This document shows positions 17,048-26,561 of a stretch of DNA of 64,000 bases, piece by piece; positions within the stretch are counted from its first letter, which is position 1; each line of letters begins with the position of its first letter. Source of the stretch: UBA7328 sp002471345. Lineage in GTDB: Bacteria > Bacteroidota > Bacteroidia > Chitinophagales > Saprospiraceae. The stretch is taken from NCBI GenBank assembly GCA_964011275.1, contig CAXGOB010000009.1, positions 26,870 to 90,869 on the forward strand, in the 5' to 3' direction. Made by a program: the position numbers and the translations under genes. The notes under the pieces were generated by a model. It searched no databases and had not been told where the DNA came from. It was given only the letters and a program-made list of their open reading frames with translations.

Positions 17048-17983
17048 ATGAGGCAAGTTAATTGGACAGGTGTATATCCAGCTGTTACTACAAAATTTCA
17101 CAAAAATGGAGATCTTGATGTTCCGTCTTTTTTGAAAAACATTGACTTTCAAGTCAAAGCTGGGATTGATGGAATCGTCATCGGAGGATCATTAGGTGAA
17201 AGCAGTACGATTAGTCATGACGAGAGATTGATTTTGGCAAATTCTTCATTAGAAGCATTTGGAGATAAAATTGACATCATCTTAAATATTGCAGAAGGCT
17301 CTACTCGAAATGCTATTGATTTAGTAGGGAAAGCTGAAAAAATTGGCGTACATGGTTTAATGGTATTGCCGCCTATGATGTATAAGCCTACAGATCAGGA
17401 AGTTGTTGATTTCTTCAAAGACATTGCATCCAGTACTCAATTGCCAATAATGCTGTATAATAATCCTGTAGATTACAAAATAGAGATAAGCATTGATTCT
17501 TTAGAAAAATTGATTCATTTAGACAATATCCAGGCAATCAAAGAAAGCACACGTGATATATCTAATGTCACTCGAATCAAAAACGCATTTGGCAGTAGGA
17601 TCAAAATTCTTTGTGGGGTAGATACTCTTGCAATGGAAGAGTTGTTAATGGGTGCTGATGGATGGGTGGCTGGATTGGTTGATGCTTTTCCAGCAGAAAC
17701 TGTTGCTATTTACAGGTTAATTAAAGCAGGCCGTATAAATGAAGCTCTGGCTATTTATCGTTGGTTTTTGCCCATTCTGGAATTGGATATCGATCCGCAA
17801 TTGGTGCAGAATATCAAGCTAGCAGAGGCGATGGTTGGTATTGGTACAGAGCATGTAAGAGCACCTAGACACATCTTAGTGGGAGCAGAAAGAAGACACG
17901 TCATTGAAATATTGGAAAACGGCATTAGGACGCGCCCCTCTCTACCCAACTATCTGGATATTGACATTGCCTCTTTGGTTTAG
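17048..17983 (+). CDS. DHDPS-family lyase, probable 1-pyrroline-4-hydroxy-2-carboxylate deaminase
   Basis: TIM-barrel aldolase of the dihydrodipicolinate synthase/N-acetylneuraminate lyase family, 311 residues. The active-site Tyr is in MLYNNPVDY and the Schiff-base Lys in AIKESTRDIS; the N-terminal GVYPAVTT and GGSLGESSTIS match the family. Epimerase and D-amino-acid dehydrogenase genes downstream identify a hydroxyproline degradation cluster, where this family member deaminates and dehydrates the cyclic imine to 2-oxoglutarate semialdehyde. DapA proper is less likely in this context. The gap of 358 bp to the epimerase gene is unusually long for the pathway. Confidence 0.82.
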   Translation: MRQVNWTGVYPAVTTKFHKNGDLDVPSFLKNIDFQVKAGIDGIVIGGSLGESSTISHDERLILANSSLEAFGDKIDIILNIAEGSTRNAIDLVGKAEKIGVHGLMVLPPMMYKPTDQEVVDFFKDIASSTQLPIMLYNNPVDYKIEISIDSLEKLIHLDNIQAIKESTRDISNVTRIKNAFGSRIKILCGVDTLAMEELLMGADGWVAGLVDAFPAETVAIYRLIKAGRINEALAIYRWFLPILELDIDPQLVQNIKLAEAMVGIGTEHVRAPRHILVGAERRHVIEILENGIRTRPSLPNYLDIDIASLV

Positions 17984-18341
17984 AATTTTCATATTATGAA
18001 TTTTAAAATTAGTAAAGGCAAAACTATCAGTAATAAGAAGATCGGAATAATAAAGTCACTTGGTCATGTCACAAGTAAAAAAACTTAGAGACACTTTTGA
18101 AATTGGACTTGTTGAAGAGATAATCATAAAAGTAGATCCTGCCTCATCTATATGGCATCTAAACAATTATAATGACTACAAATTCTCATAGCATGTACAA
18201 TTCAATTAGAGTAGATCCTTTAAAATGTTTTGGAAAGTTTGATCTTTTTCAGAAAGTCTCAAACTACATTTTGTCTCATTCATTAAAATCTAGTTTTCTA
18301 TTGAATCTATGTGAAGCAATTAAAGCAGATCTAATCAAATC
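17984..18341 (+). other. 358-bp gap in the hydroxyproline cluster, with a 49-codon ORF
   Basis: No recognisable gene. One ORF (ATG 18066 to TAG 18215) would encode 49 residues, with MSQVKKLRDTFEIGLVEEII at its start. Its composition is protein-like but I recognise no family. It could be a small gene, the remnant of a lost pathway gene, or chance. No hairpin or promoter stands out. Confidence 0.3.
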
Positions 18342-19343
18342 ATGAGAAAATCATTCTATTGTATTGATGCCCATACATGTGGTAATCCTGTAAGACTAAT
18401 AGCGAGTGGGGGGCCCAATTTGGAAGGTGAAGGCATGATGGATAAGCGCCTCCACTTTATAGAAGAATACGATTGGATAAGGAAAGGACTAATGTTCGAG
18501 CCTCGTGGCCATGATATGATGTCTGGGATCATTTTATATCCAGCTTGTGATCCGGAAAATGATATTGGGTTGATTTTTATTGAGACTAGTGGATGTTTAC
18601 CTATGTGTGGTCATGGTACTATTGGTGCGGTGACAATAATGTTAGAGGAAGGACTAGTACAACCAAAGGTAGAGGGCAAACTTCGATTAGAAACTCCAGG
18701 AGGTACTGTACTTGTTTCATATCAAAGAAAAGGAAACAAGATTAAGACTGTAAAACTGACTAACATTCCTTCTTTTTTATTTAAGAAAGGAGTAGAAATT
18801 GAATGTTCTGAATTAGGTCAACTAATCATTGATGTTGCCTTTGGTGGAAATTTCTACGGAATAATTGATCTTCAGCGTAATTTCAAAGGGATTCAAGAAT
18901 ATTCAGCTGATCAATTGATAACCTGGAGTCGATCTATTCGAAAACTATTGAATGCTAAAGATGATTTTCAACATCCGACTTCTTCTGATATTAATGGATT
19001 GTCCCACATATTGTGGGTTGGAAATACTATTTCAAAGGAGTCTGATGCTAGAAACGCCGTGTTTTATGGAGACAAAGCCATTGACCGCTCTCCCTGTGGT
19101 ACAGGTACCTCCGCAAGGATGGCTCAGTTATTCAGTAAAGGTGAATTGCATATAGGAGATTCATTCATTCATGAAAGTTACATAGGGTCTAAATTTATTG
19201 GATGCATTGAGTCTGTTACTCAAGTGGGGGATTTTGAGGCTATCGTGCCGAGTATTGAAGGATGGGCTAGAATTACTGGGCATAATAATATTGTTATTGA
19301 TGATGAAGATGATCCTTATGCTTTTGGATTTCAGGTGTTATGA
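18342..19343 (+). CDS. 4-hydroxyproline 2-epimerase (proline racemase family)
   Basis: A 333-residue proline racemase-fold enzyme. Both catalytic cysteines are present: the first in LPMCGHGTIG and the second in DRSPCGTGTSARMA. Two cysteines mean racemase or epimerase rather than the dehydratase relatives, in which the second is replaced by Thr. With a D-amino-acid dehydrogenase overlapping downstream by four bases (ATGA) and a DHDPS-family deaminase upstream, the likely reaction is trans-4-hydroxy-L-proline to cis-4-hydroxy-D-proline. Proline racemase activity is possible but less likely. The protein is cytoplasmic. Confidence 0.88.
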   Translation: MRKSFYCIDAHTCGNPVRLIASGGPNLEGEGMMDKRLHFIEEYDWIRKGLMFEPRGHDMMSGIILYPACDPENDIGLIFIETSGCLPMCGHGTIGAVTIMLEEGLVQPKVEGKLRLETPGGTVLVSYQRKGNKIKTVKLTNIPSFLFKKGVEIECSELGQLIIDVAFGGNFYGIIDLQRNFKGIQEYSADQLITWSRSIRKLLNAKDDFQHPTSSDINGLSHILWVGNTISKESDARNAVFYGDKAIDRSPCGTGTSARMAQLFSKGELHIGDSFIHESYIGSKFIGCIESVTQVGDFEAIVPSIEGWARITGHNNIVIDDEDDPYAFGFQVL

Positions 19344-20593
19344 GAAGAGATAGAATTCATATCGTAGGTGGAGGTATTATAGGATTATGTGCAGCGTGGT
19401 ATTTGAATAGTGAAGGTTGTGAAGTAACGATTATTGACGAAAATGACATTTCAGATGGAACTTCCTTTGGCAATGCAGGGATGATAGTACCAAGTCATTT
19501 TGTACCAATGGCGGCACCTGGTGTAATTTCACAAGGTTTGAAATGGATGCTCAACAGTAAAAGCCCATTTTATATAAAACCACGAATGAACGCTGATTTG
19601 ATTCAGTGGTTGTGGTACTTTTTTCGTTCTTCTAATTCTATTCATGTTACTAAATCTGCACCTGTTCTATATAGGCTGAATGAAGAAAGCAAGTGGCTTT
19701 ATAAATCTATGCAGGAGCAAAATGGTTTTAATTTTGGTCTGGATGAGAGAGGTCTATTGATGCTATACAAAACAACTAAACAGGCAAATGAGGAGGAAGA
19801 GCTGGCTATTAAAGCCCATCGAATGGGTGTTGAAGCTCATATTCTCGATAGTAAAGCTCTGCAAGAATTAGAGCCAGAAATGGATTACAATGTGAAAGGC
19901 GGTATTTATTTTCCTGGTGATGCACATCTCTGTCCCAATTTACTAATGAAGCAGCTTTGCAATCAATTGCGAAAATCAGGAGTTAAGTTTTTATGCCATT
20001 CCAAAATCGTAGATTTTGAGATAAAAAATGAAACGATTAATTCTCTAATATTGGATGATCAAACTGCCTTCTCAGTTGAAAATGTATTATTGACATCTGG
20101 AAGTTGGACTGGACTCTTGCTCAAAAAAATTGGGATTAAAATTCATTTACAAGATGGGAAAGGATACAGTATAACTTCTAATGAACCTGAATTCTGTCCA
20201 AGAATTCCAACCATATTGTCTGAAGCTAAAGTTGCAATTACACCCATGGATAATCACTTGAGAGTAGGAGGGACTCTGGAACTAAGTGGACTCTCAGAGA
20301 AAATCAACAAACACCGGGTTAAAGGAATCCTTGATAGTATACCTGATTACTACAACAACCTTAAAATCAATATGGACGATCACACCAAAGTGTGGAGAGG
20401 TTTTCGTCCTTGTACCCCTGATGGCCTTCCATATATCGGTAAATCTGATAAGTTGAATAACCTTTATGTTGGAACTGGTCACGGTATGATGGGATTGAGC
20501 TTAGGAGCAGTGACTGGAAAGTTGTTGAGTGAAATTATCACAGATCAAAAACCGATGTTATCTGTTCAGCCATTCAGAATGGGTCGCTTTTAA
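19340..20593 (+). CDS. FAD-dependent D-hydroxyproline dehydrogenase (DadA-like)
   Basis: A 417-residue flavoprotein of the D-amino acid oxidase family. The dinucleotide-binding motif is IHIVGGGIIGLCAAWYLNSE, followed by IDENDISDGTSFGNAGMI as in DadA-type dehydrogenases, and the C-terminal FAD motif is TPDGLPYIG...YVGTGHGMMGLSLG. It starts inside the end of the epimerase gene (ATGA), which implies coupled translation. In the pathway it oxidises cis-4-hydroxy-D-proline to the cyclic imine. Electrons probably go to the respiratory chain rather than oxygen, as in DadA; this is by family analogy. Confidence 0.88.
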   Translation: MRRDRIHIVGGGIIGLCAAWYLNSEGCEVTIIDENDISDGTSFGNAGMIVPSHFVPMAAPGVISQGLKWMLNSKSPFYIKPRMNADLIQWLWYFFRSSNSIHVTKSAPVLYRLNEESKWLYKSMQEQNGFNFGLDERGLLMLYKTTKQANEEEELAIKAHRMGVEAHILDSKALQELEPEMDYNVKGGIYFPGDAHLCPNLLMKQLCNQLRKSGVKFLCHSKIVDFEIKNETINSLILDDQTAFSVENVLLTSGSWTGLLLKKIGIKIHLQDGKGYSITSNEPEFCPRIPTILSEAKVAITPMDNHLRVGGTLELSGLSEKINKHRVKGILDSIPDYYNNLKINMDDHTKVWRGFRPCTPDGLPYIGKSDKLNNLYVGTGHGMMGLSLGAVTGKLLSEIITDQKPMLSVQPFRMGRF

Positions 20594-20597
20594 TAAT

Positions 20598-21473
20598 TTA
20601 TTCTATTATGGTCCATGATTTCCGATAGATCGAAGGTGAAATACCCTTTGTTCGTTTGAAGTGGCGTAAAAAATTAGAAACGTTTTTAAACCCCACTTCA
20701 TAGCATATTTGTTCTACTGTGTGATTTCGATCTTTAAGTAAAATACATGCTTTTTCAATGCGCAACTCATTAACAAACTGAATGAAGGTTTTACTTGTAT
20801 GAAGTTTAAAGAAATAGCTAAACTGTGATCGACTTAGCAATGCCACTTTGGCTATTTGATCTATAGTGATTTCTTCTCTATAGTGTTGAAAAGTATGATC
20901 CAGAACTTTGTTTAATCGCTCACCTTCATTATTGTTTAACTTTAAATTGTAATGCTCGGCATTGAGATATTCCTTTTCTGATTGAGCTATTAAGGATAGA
21001 ATTTCTAAAAAAGTAATGATCAATTTCTCGTTTTGTAATGCAGGTGTCGATCCTATTTTATTGAGAAGATCCTTTTTTAATTCTCCACTTATTTTAATTA
21101 CTCTTTTTGCGTCTTGTAACAAAGCTTTGAGCCTTTGCATTTCTTTCTTTTCAAAGAATTCATTTCCAAAACTGTTCGTATTAAAAAACAAGGAAACTCC
21201 TTTGACCCCTGGCGAATGATCTGAGTGAAATATGTCAGAACACTTCAATAAATGAGGAATACTACTTCCAATAATAAAAACGTCGTTTTCTGTGAAAGCT
21301 GACATGTTATTTCCAGCATAGAAAATGCCATCTCCTTTAATTATTGCTGTGATTTGAAATTCAGGGTGATAGTGTAGCTTATTGTAGAAATATTGCGTTT
21401 CATCGACTTGCACTAAAAGTCCATGATTCTCAGATTTCTGTAGCCTGAAGGGTATCGGTTTATTGGTTTTCAT
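20598..21473 (-). CDS. AraC family transcriptional regulator with cupin sensor domain
   Basis: A 291-residue regulator. The N-terminal half is an AraC-type cupin (YFYNKLHYHPEFQITAIIKG, then FTENDVFIIGSSIPHLLKC); the C-terminal half carries two helix-turn-helix units (ITIDQIAKVALLSRSQFSYF, TVEQICYEVGFKNVSNFLRH) and the closing GISPSIYRK. It converges on the dehydrogenase gene with a 4-bp gap and diverges from susC across 567 bp. It probably controls the hydroxyproline genes, the SusCD genes, or both. The phased direct repeats near susC are the sort of site AraC proteins bind. Confidence 0.88.
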   Translation of the reverse strand: MKTNKPIPFRLQKSENHGLLVQVDETQYFYNKLHYHPEFQITAIIKGDGIFYAGNNMSAFTENDVFIIGSSIPHLLKCSDIFHSDHSPGVKGVSLFFNTNSFGNEFFEKKEMQRLKALLQDAKRVIKISGELKKDLLNKIGSTPALQNEKLIITFLEILSLIAQSEKEYLNAEHYNLKLNNNEGERLNKVLDHTFQHYREEITIDQIAKVALLSRSQFSYFFKLHTSKTFIQFVNELRIEKACILLKDRNHTVEQICYEVGFKNVSNFLRHFKRTKGISPSIYRKSWTIIE

Positions 21474-21964
21474 TTACTATTTCATGCTGATCTTGATCTA
21501 TTAGAATAGATAACCTAAAATTAATATTTATGTATATTATTGAAATGAATTGAAGGAATGAAAACTCAGACAATAATAATCATCAAAAATGATCCAATTT
21601 GATTTTGTATGTGATAATGAGCGATTAGAATTTCGCTATGAATCTACAAACCTAATTGTGCTTGTGAATAATATATTTAGATGAAAAGACTTTGTTTAAA
21701 GAAAGAGGTGAATGGGCAATCAGGGTCCTTTATCTGTTTTAAGAATAGGTCTTTAAAATCAGAAATAAGAGGCTCAACTGTAATAATTTAAATAAAAGTG
21801 TGAATCATATTTGTGATAATCATTGTCATGTTGTTTTTGAGGAGGGGCCAGAAAAGTTTGATTTGATTTTCATGGAAATCAATCATATGTACTAGAAAGT
21901 AATTCTCTCAATATGTAAACGCATAATTGGAAATAACACGAATCGAGTATAATATCTTTCTCAT
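21474..21964. other. AraC-susC intergenic region
   Basis: Long AT-rich spacer between divergent regulator and susC. A 31-residue ORF (ATG 21589 to TGA 21684) is present and is probably chance. Apart from the phased repeats at its right end, described separately, I see no further gene or hairpin. Confidence 0.5.
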
Positions 21965-22011
21965 TGTTGCATTCCTTTCTCTATTGTTGCGACCATTTGT
22001 CCTATTGTTGC
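21965..22011 (+). promoter_or_regulatory. Three helically phased TGTTGC direct repeats (candidate operator)
   Basis: ATTGTTGC occurs at 21963-21970, 21983-21990 and 22004-22011, so TGTTGC starts at 21965, 21985 and 22006: spacings of 20 and 21 bp, two helical turns, on one face of the DNA. The third copy lies inside the spacer of the predicted susC promoter. A two-copy version occurs upstream of the cyclase gene. The arrangement fits tandem AraC-family half-sites. Confidence 0.65.
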
Positions 22012-22026
22012 ACTGATAATAGATTG
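21996..22026 (+). promoter_or_regulatory. Predicted susC promoter
   Basis: TTTG (21996-21999), 20 bp, then TAGATTG (22020-22026). This is the Bacteroidota -33/-7 pattern (TTTG, 19-21 bp, TAnnTTTG) with a one-base-shorter -7 element. It ends 14 bp before the susC ATG, giving a very short leader. Confidence 0.55.
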
Positions 22027-22040
22027 CGCAAAACAACAAT

Positions 22041-25000
22041 ATGAAAAGCTATCTCATTTGCTATTTATTGTTTTTTGCCCACGCCATAATAGCTCAGCAA
22101 CAAGTATCAGGAACAATAATTGATTTAGGAGACAACTCTCCAATTCCAGGGGTCAATATTTCGGTTGAAGGAACTCAACATCTAGGTACTATATCAAATG
22201 CTGATGGGTCATTCAATATGACTGTGCCTCAAAATGCGGAGTCTATTCTGTTTAAATATATAGGTTACCAACAGAAACAACTTCAGATTGATGAATGTCA
22301 AGATGCTGTCATTTCTCTTGCTGTATCTACTACTCAATTAGATGAAGTCTTTGTAATCGGTTATGGAACTCAGGTTCGTTCTGATATGACTGGAAATGTA
22401 GCTAAAATTGACAATAGTGACATAGCAGGAATCCCAGTATCGAGTCTTGAATCCGTTATTCAGGGACGAGCAGCCGGTGTATTGGTAACTAATGAAAGTG
22501 GCAAGTTGGGATTTAACACGGATATACGTATCCGGGGCACATCATCCATAAATGCCAGTGTACAACCTCTTTATGTTATGGACGGCGTAGTCATAAACTC
22601 TCAGGATCAAATACTTTCTAATAATGCAAGATTGAATCCCTTAGCAGACATCAACTTCATTGATATTGAATCCATAGCCATTCTAAAGGATGCCTCAGCA
22701 GCAGCTATTTATGGAACAAGGGCATCAAACGGAGTAGTAATCATTACGACAAAAAAAGGATTAGAAAACTCAACCCGAATAGAACTGGACATGAACTATG
22801 GTATTAGTCGACCCACCATAAAACGAAAATGGCTGAATGGACCTCAATATTTAGAACTCTGGGATGAAGCTTTTGGAAATGTAGCTGATGAAAATGGTCG
22901 AATATTTGGGCAAACTGCAGAAAACTGGAAAGACAGATGGCTTGAAGGCTGGAGGGACGGAAATGATACCAATTGGGAAAATCTGATGTATAAACCTGAT
23001 GCCGGGCAAAAGCAAGTACAACTAAACATTTCAGGAGGTAATGATAAAACAACATTTTACATTTCTGGTGGCTATACTGATCAGACATCCATTGTAATTT
23101 TGAATGACTTTGAACGAATGAGCGGTCGGCTTAATCTAACTCATCGTGCTAATGATCGACTAAATATTGGAATGAATATGAGTTTGTCCAGGAGCGTCCT
23201 TGAAGAGCCTCCTGTTGATTGGGATTTCGCTTCTCCTGGTGGATTGATTGCCCAAAGCCCTGTGCAACCTCTATTTGATCTAAACAACCCTGAAGAGATA
23301 TTTACCAATACATTCTATTTCCATGCATGGAATTACATAGACAATGTAGACTGGCAATCAGTAAATCTCAGGAATATTGGAAATTTGTATCTGAATTGGC
23401 ATCCTCTCGCTAATCTTACCTTTCATACGAATTTTGGTCTGGACAACTTTCACAACGATGTGGAGAGGTATTATAGTTCTAAAGTAGCTCGAAACACCGG
23501 AGAGCCCAATGGTTGGAAACGGACATGGCTCTCTGATGTGCTTTATTATTCTACAAGTACATATGCAAACTATAAAGTAAAAAGTAATGTGCTAGACGTG
23601 GATGCCACTTTAGGCATGAGCTATGAAAACCATCATGAGGATGTCCTAGTACTTTTTGGTAATAACTTCCCTAATGATGATTTTCAAAACATTACTAGTG
23701 CAGGTGAAATTACTCTAGGCCGAGAGAGTGAAACTGGCTTTAGTATCCTCTCTTATTTTGGACGAATAAATTTTAATATTGACGAAAGATATCTTCTATC
23801 AGTCTCTTCTCGCATAGATGGTGATTCTCGGTTCGGCAGGGATAATCGCTATGGCCTCTTCCCGGCAGTTTCTGCAGGATGGGTGATGTCACAAGAACCT
23901 TTCATTAAAAACAACAGGTGGCTGAGCTATTTGAAATTGAGAATTAGCTGGGGAGTCACTGGGAATTCTCCACTCATTCATTTTCCTTCACTCGGACTGT
24001 TTGAAGGTGGTCGATATGGAGGTCAATCTGCTATTGTGCAGACACAAATTCCAAATCCCGATCTCAAATGGGAAAAAACCACTCAAGTGGATATCGGTCT
24101 TGATTTTGGATTACTGGAAGATCGCATCTCCGGCCAAGTAGACTACTATTTTAAGAATTCAAATGATCTATTGCTAAACACTAATGTTCCAGCCACAACA
24201 GGTTTCGCTAACCAATTGAGGAATTTCGGAAAATTAAAAAATGAGGGCATCGAGTTTATGATCAGTTCTTATAACCTTAAAGGGAAATTCAAATGGAAAA
24301 CGGATATCAATTTTTCAAAAAACATAAACACCATCACCAATATAGGAGGGCAATCCATAGAAGCTGATAATAACAACGTGAGTGTCAGTAGGGTCATTGA
24401 GGGACATTCCATTGGTGTATTTTTTGCTCCCGAGTATGCAGGAGTAGATCCAGCTAATGGCGATGCCCTTTTCTATCTAAACACTGAATTAGAAAATGGC
24501 CAATTCGATCGAAATACTACTAATAATTATGCAGCTGCACAGTCTGTGGTTGTCGGCGACCCCAATCCGAATTTTATTTATGGCATGAGCAATACGTTCT
24601 CCTGGAAGGGTCTAGAACTGCGAGTATTTCTTCAGGGAGTTTATGGTAATGATAGCTTTAATGGGGCAGGCAGATTTCAAATGGATGGGTTTGGTTGGTT
24701 TGATAATCAGGACATACGAATGCTCAATAGATGGCGACAACCTGGAGATATAACAGATATACCGCAACTACGTTTTTTGCAAGGTTCATTTGATTCGTCA
24801 CGATTCATCGAGGGTGCTTCTTATCTAAGGCTAAAAAACTTAAACATAAGCTATCAGTTGCCTATAAACATTATAGAAAAAATGGGTCTAAAAAAGATGT
24901 CTATTTATTTCACTGGTCAAAACCTAATGACTTTCACTAATTACCAAAGCGGAGATCCTGAGGCTAATACAGACATCAAGGACTATCTAGCCAATAACCC

Positions 25001-25079
25001 AAGTGTTATAATCGGTGAGAATTTCTTTACCCCGCCACAAGCAAAGACCTATTTGTTTGGAATTAAGGCGAGTTTCTAA
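22041..25079 (+). CDS. SusC/RagA-type TonB-dependent outer-membrane transporter
   Basis: A 1012-residue SusC family receptor. It has a signal peptide (ending IIAQQQ), an N-terminal carboxypeptidase-regulatory-like domain (VSGTIIDLGDNSPIPGVNIS), the SusC motif FVIGYGTQ, a plug domain (VLVTNESGKLGFNTDIRIRG, VYGTRASNGV-like AIYGTRASNGVVIITTKKG) and a long beta-barrel ending KTYLFGIKASF. With the SusD partner 11 bp downstream it forms the outer-membrane import complex driven by TonB. There are no glycoside hydrolase, lyase or sulfatase genes nearby, so the ligand is not evident. The neighbouring hydroxyproline genes allow, but do not show, a peptide substrate. Confidence 0.93.
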   Translation: MKSYLICYLLFFAHAIIAQQQVSGTIIDLGDNSPIPGVNISVEGTQHLGTISNADGSFNMTVPQNAESILFKYIGYQQKQLQIDECQDAVISLAVSTTQLDEVFVIGYGTQVRSDMTGNVAKIDNSDIAGIPVSSLESVIQGRAAGVLVTNESGKLGFNTDIRIRGTSSINASVQPLYVMDGVVINSQDQILSNNARLNPLADINFIDIESIAILKDASAAAIYGTRASNGVVIITTKKGLENSTRIELDMNYGISRPTIKRKWLNGPQYLELWDEAFGNVADENGRIFGQTAENWKDRWLEGWRDGNDTNWENLMYKPDAGQKQVQLNISGGNDKTTFYISGGYTDQTSIVILNDFERMSGRLNLTHRANDRLNIGMNMSLSRSVLEEPPVDWDFASPGGLIAQSPVQPLFDLNNPEEIFTNTFYFHAWNYIDNVDWQSVNLRNIGNLYLNWHPLANLTFHTNFGLDNFHNDVERYYSSKVARNTGEPNGWKRTWLSDVLYYSTSTYANYKVKSNVLDVDATLGMSYENHHEDVLVLFGNNFPNDDFQNITSAGEITLGRESETGFSILSYFGRINFNIDERYLLSVSSRIDGDSRFGRDNRYGLFPAVSAGWVMSQEPFIKNNRWLSYLKLRISWGVTGNSPLIHFPSLGLFEGGRYGGQSAIVQTQIPNPDLKWEKTTQVDIGLDFGLLEDRISGQVDYYFKNSNDLLLNTNVPATTGFANQLRNFGKLKNEGIEFMISSYNLKGKFKWKTDINFSKNINTITNIGGQSIEADNNNVSVSRVIEGHSIGVFFAPEYAGVDPANGDALFYLNTELENGQFDRNTTNNYAAAQSVVVGDPNPNFIYGMSNTFSWKGLELRVFLQGVYGNDSFNGAGRFQMDGFGWFDNQDIRMLNRWRQPGDITDIPQLRFLQGSFDSSRFIEGASYLRLKNLNISYQLPINIIEKMGLKKMSIYFTGQNLMTFTNYQSGDPEANTDIKDYLANNPSVIIGENFFTPPQAKTYLFGIKASF

Positions 25080-25090
25080 AGCTTACAATT

Positions 25091-26428
25091 ATGAATATAA
25101 AGGTGACTGTAATTTTTATTTCACTTCTTGTCACATCATGTGACAAAAATCTAGACATTGAACCAGAACAGGCTATATCTACTAATGTCGCATTATCTAA
25201 TGAACAAGGAGTCAGGACTGCTCTAATAGGAACTTACGATTTGTTGAGTCAGCTACCGACGCCATCAGGAGATATCATATTAAATTCTGAAATTTTCGCT
25301 AATTCAGGAGATCTCATTTGGACTGGTTTCTCAATTCCTTTGACCCAGCTGATAAATAAAAATATTTCACCAAGTAACAACGCAATAGAAAATTACTGGG
25401 TAAACTCCTATCGGACTATTAATCAGGCCAACACAGTCCTAGATGCCGTAGAAGTGGTAAATGATACCGATCGGAATGCAATCATTGCCGAGTTAAGATT
25501 CCTTCGTGCTTTTATTTATTTCGATCTTGTAAATATGTTTGCCCATTCGTGGACATCTGGAAATCCAGATAACAACTTAGGAATACCTATCATAACCACA
25601 CCGGCAGAAGTAAGTCTGGAAAATCCTGAAGTTCCAAGAAATAGTGTTTCTGAAGTTTATGAGTTGATTATCTCAGACTTGCTATATGCGAAAACACACC
25701 TCCCATCACGGAATGGTGTTTATGCCAATTCATTCTCAGCAAGTGGAATATTATCACGAGCTTATCTGATGCAGGAAAAGTTTGAATTGGCGGCTTTAGA
25801 AGCTGATCGAGTAATTGCCTCAGGACAATACAATCTAATTACTGATCTGGAACAAATTTTCAATCAATCCTTCAATAGTTCAGAGGACATCTTTACTCTT
25901 CAAGTCACAACACAGGATGGTCAGAACAGAGTAAGCTATTTTTACTCTGGAGAACAAGAAGGAGGTGGTGCATTCATAGGCATCGCTGATGAACATTTGG
26001 CCAAATATGAAAATGGAGATCTGCGAGCTGATTTATTTTATAATGATCAACTGAGTAACACAAAACGATCCAGCAAGTGGAAAGTGAACGAATCTAACGA
26101 TGGTAATGTAATTGTCCTCCGTCTTGCCGAAATGTATCTTACTCGAGCAGAAGGCCGCTTTCGCACTGGTGATAAGGCCAGAGCCCTTGACGATATGAAC
26201 ATAATACGAAACAGAGCCAATCTACCATCTATTACGAATACTAGTCTTGAAATGATATTAGACCAACGCTACTTCGAACTTGTATTTGAAGGTCATCAGT
26301 TTCGGGATACAAAGAGAAATAGAAAAATGTTTGGAGACCTGCCATATGATTATTTTAAGATGATATACCCTATTCCTCAAAGAGAACTGGATGTAAATAA
26401 GGCCATGATACAAAATGAAGGATACTAA
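25091..26428 (+). CDS. SusD/RagB-type surface lipoprotein
   Basis: A 445-residue SusD family lipoprotein with lipobox LLVTSCDKN, the early TPR-like region NYWVNSYRTINQANTVLDAV and RFLRAFIYFDLVNMF, and the conserved C-terminal LYLTRAEGRFRTGD-like segment (RLAEMYLTRAEGRFRTGDKA) followed by RYFELVFEGHQFRDTKR. It lids the SusC barrel and binds ligand outside the cell. It is somewhat shorter than many starch or glycan SusD proteins. It is co-transcribed with susC. The stop is followed by the second phased-repeat element, then by the cyclase gene. Confidence 0.92.
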   Translation: MNIKVTVIFISLLVTSCDKNLDIEPEQAISTNVALSNEQGVRTALIGTYDLLSQLPTPSGDIILNSEIFANSGDLIWTGFSIPLTQLINKNISPSNNAIENYWVNSYRTINQANTVLDAVEVVNDTDRNAIIAELRFLRAFIYFDLVNMFAHSWTSGNPDNNLGIPIITTPAEVSLENPEVPRNSVSEVYELIISDLLYAKTHLPSRNGVYANSFSASGILSRAYLMQEKFELAALEADRVIASGQYNLITDLEQIFNQSFNSSEDIFTLQVTTQDGQNRVSYFYSGEQEGGGAFIGIADEHLAKYENGDLRADLFYNDQLSNTKRSSKWKVNESNDGNVIVLRLAEMYLTRAEGRFRTGDKARALDDMNIIRNRANLPSITNTSLEMILDQRYFELVFEGHQFRDTKRNRKMFGDLPYDYFKMIYPIPQRELDVNKAMIQNEGY

Positions 26429-26443
26429 AATTCCAGTATTCCA

Positions 26444-26469
26444 TGTTGCATTCCTTTTCTCATTGTTGC
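26444..26469 (+). promoter_or_regulatory. Two-copy phased TGTTGC element upstream of the cyclase gene
   Basis: TGTTGC at 26444-26449 and 26464-26469, 20 bp apart. The whole 26-bp block matches the block at 21965-21990 upstream of susC in 22 positions, including the spacer ATTCCTTT. It lies between the susD stop and the cyclase start, about 90 bp before the latter. Confidence 0.6.
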
Positions 26470-26561
26470 AGCAGGTGTGATCAATCTGAGATTATACCTA
26501 AATTAAATGAATATATGGACTAGGATATTAATCCTTTATTGACAACCTACAATTCATTAAA

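Noticed and set aside
22804..23088. Antisense ORFs inside susC, and similar ones inside other large genes
   Set aside because: They mirror strongly supported coding regions and show no protein family features.
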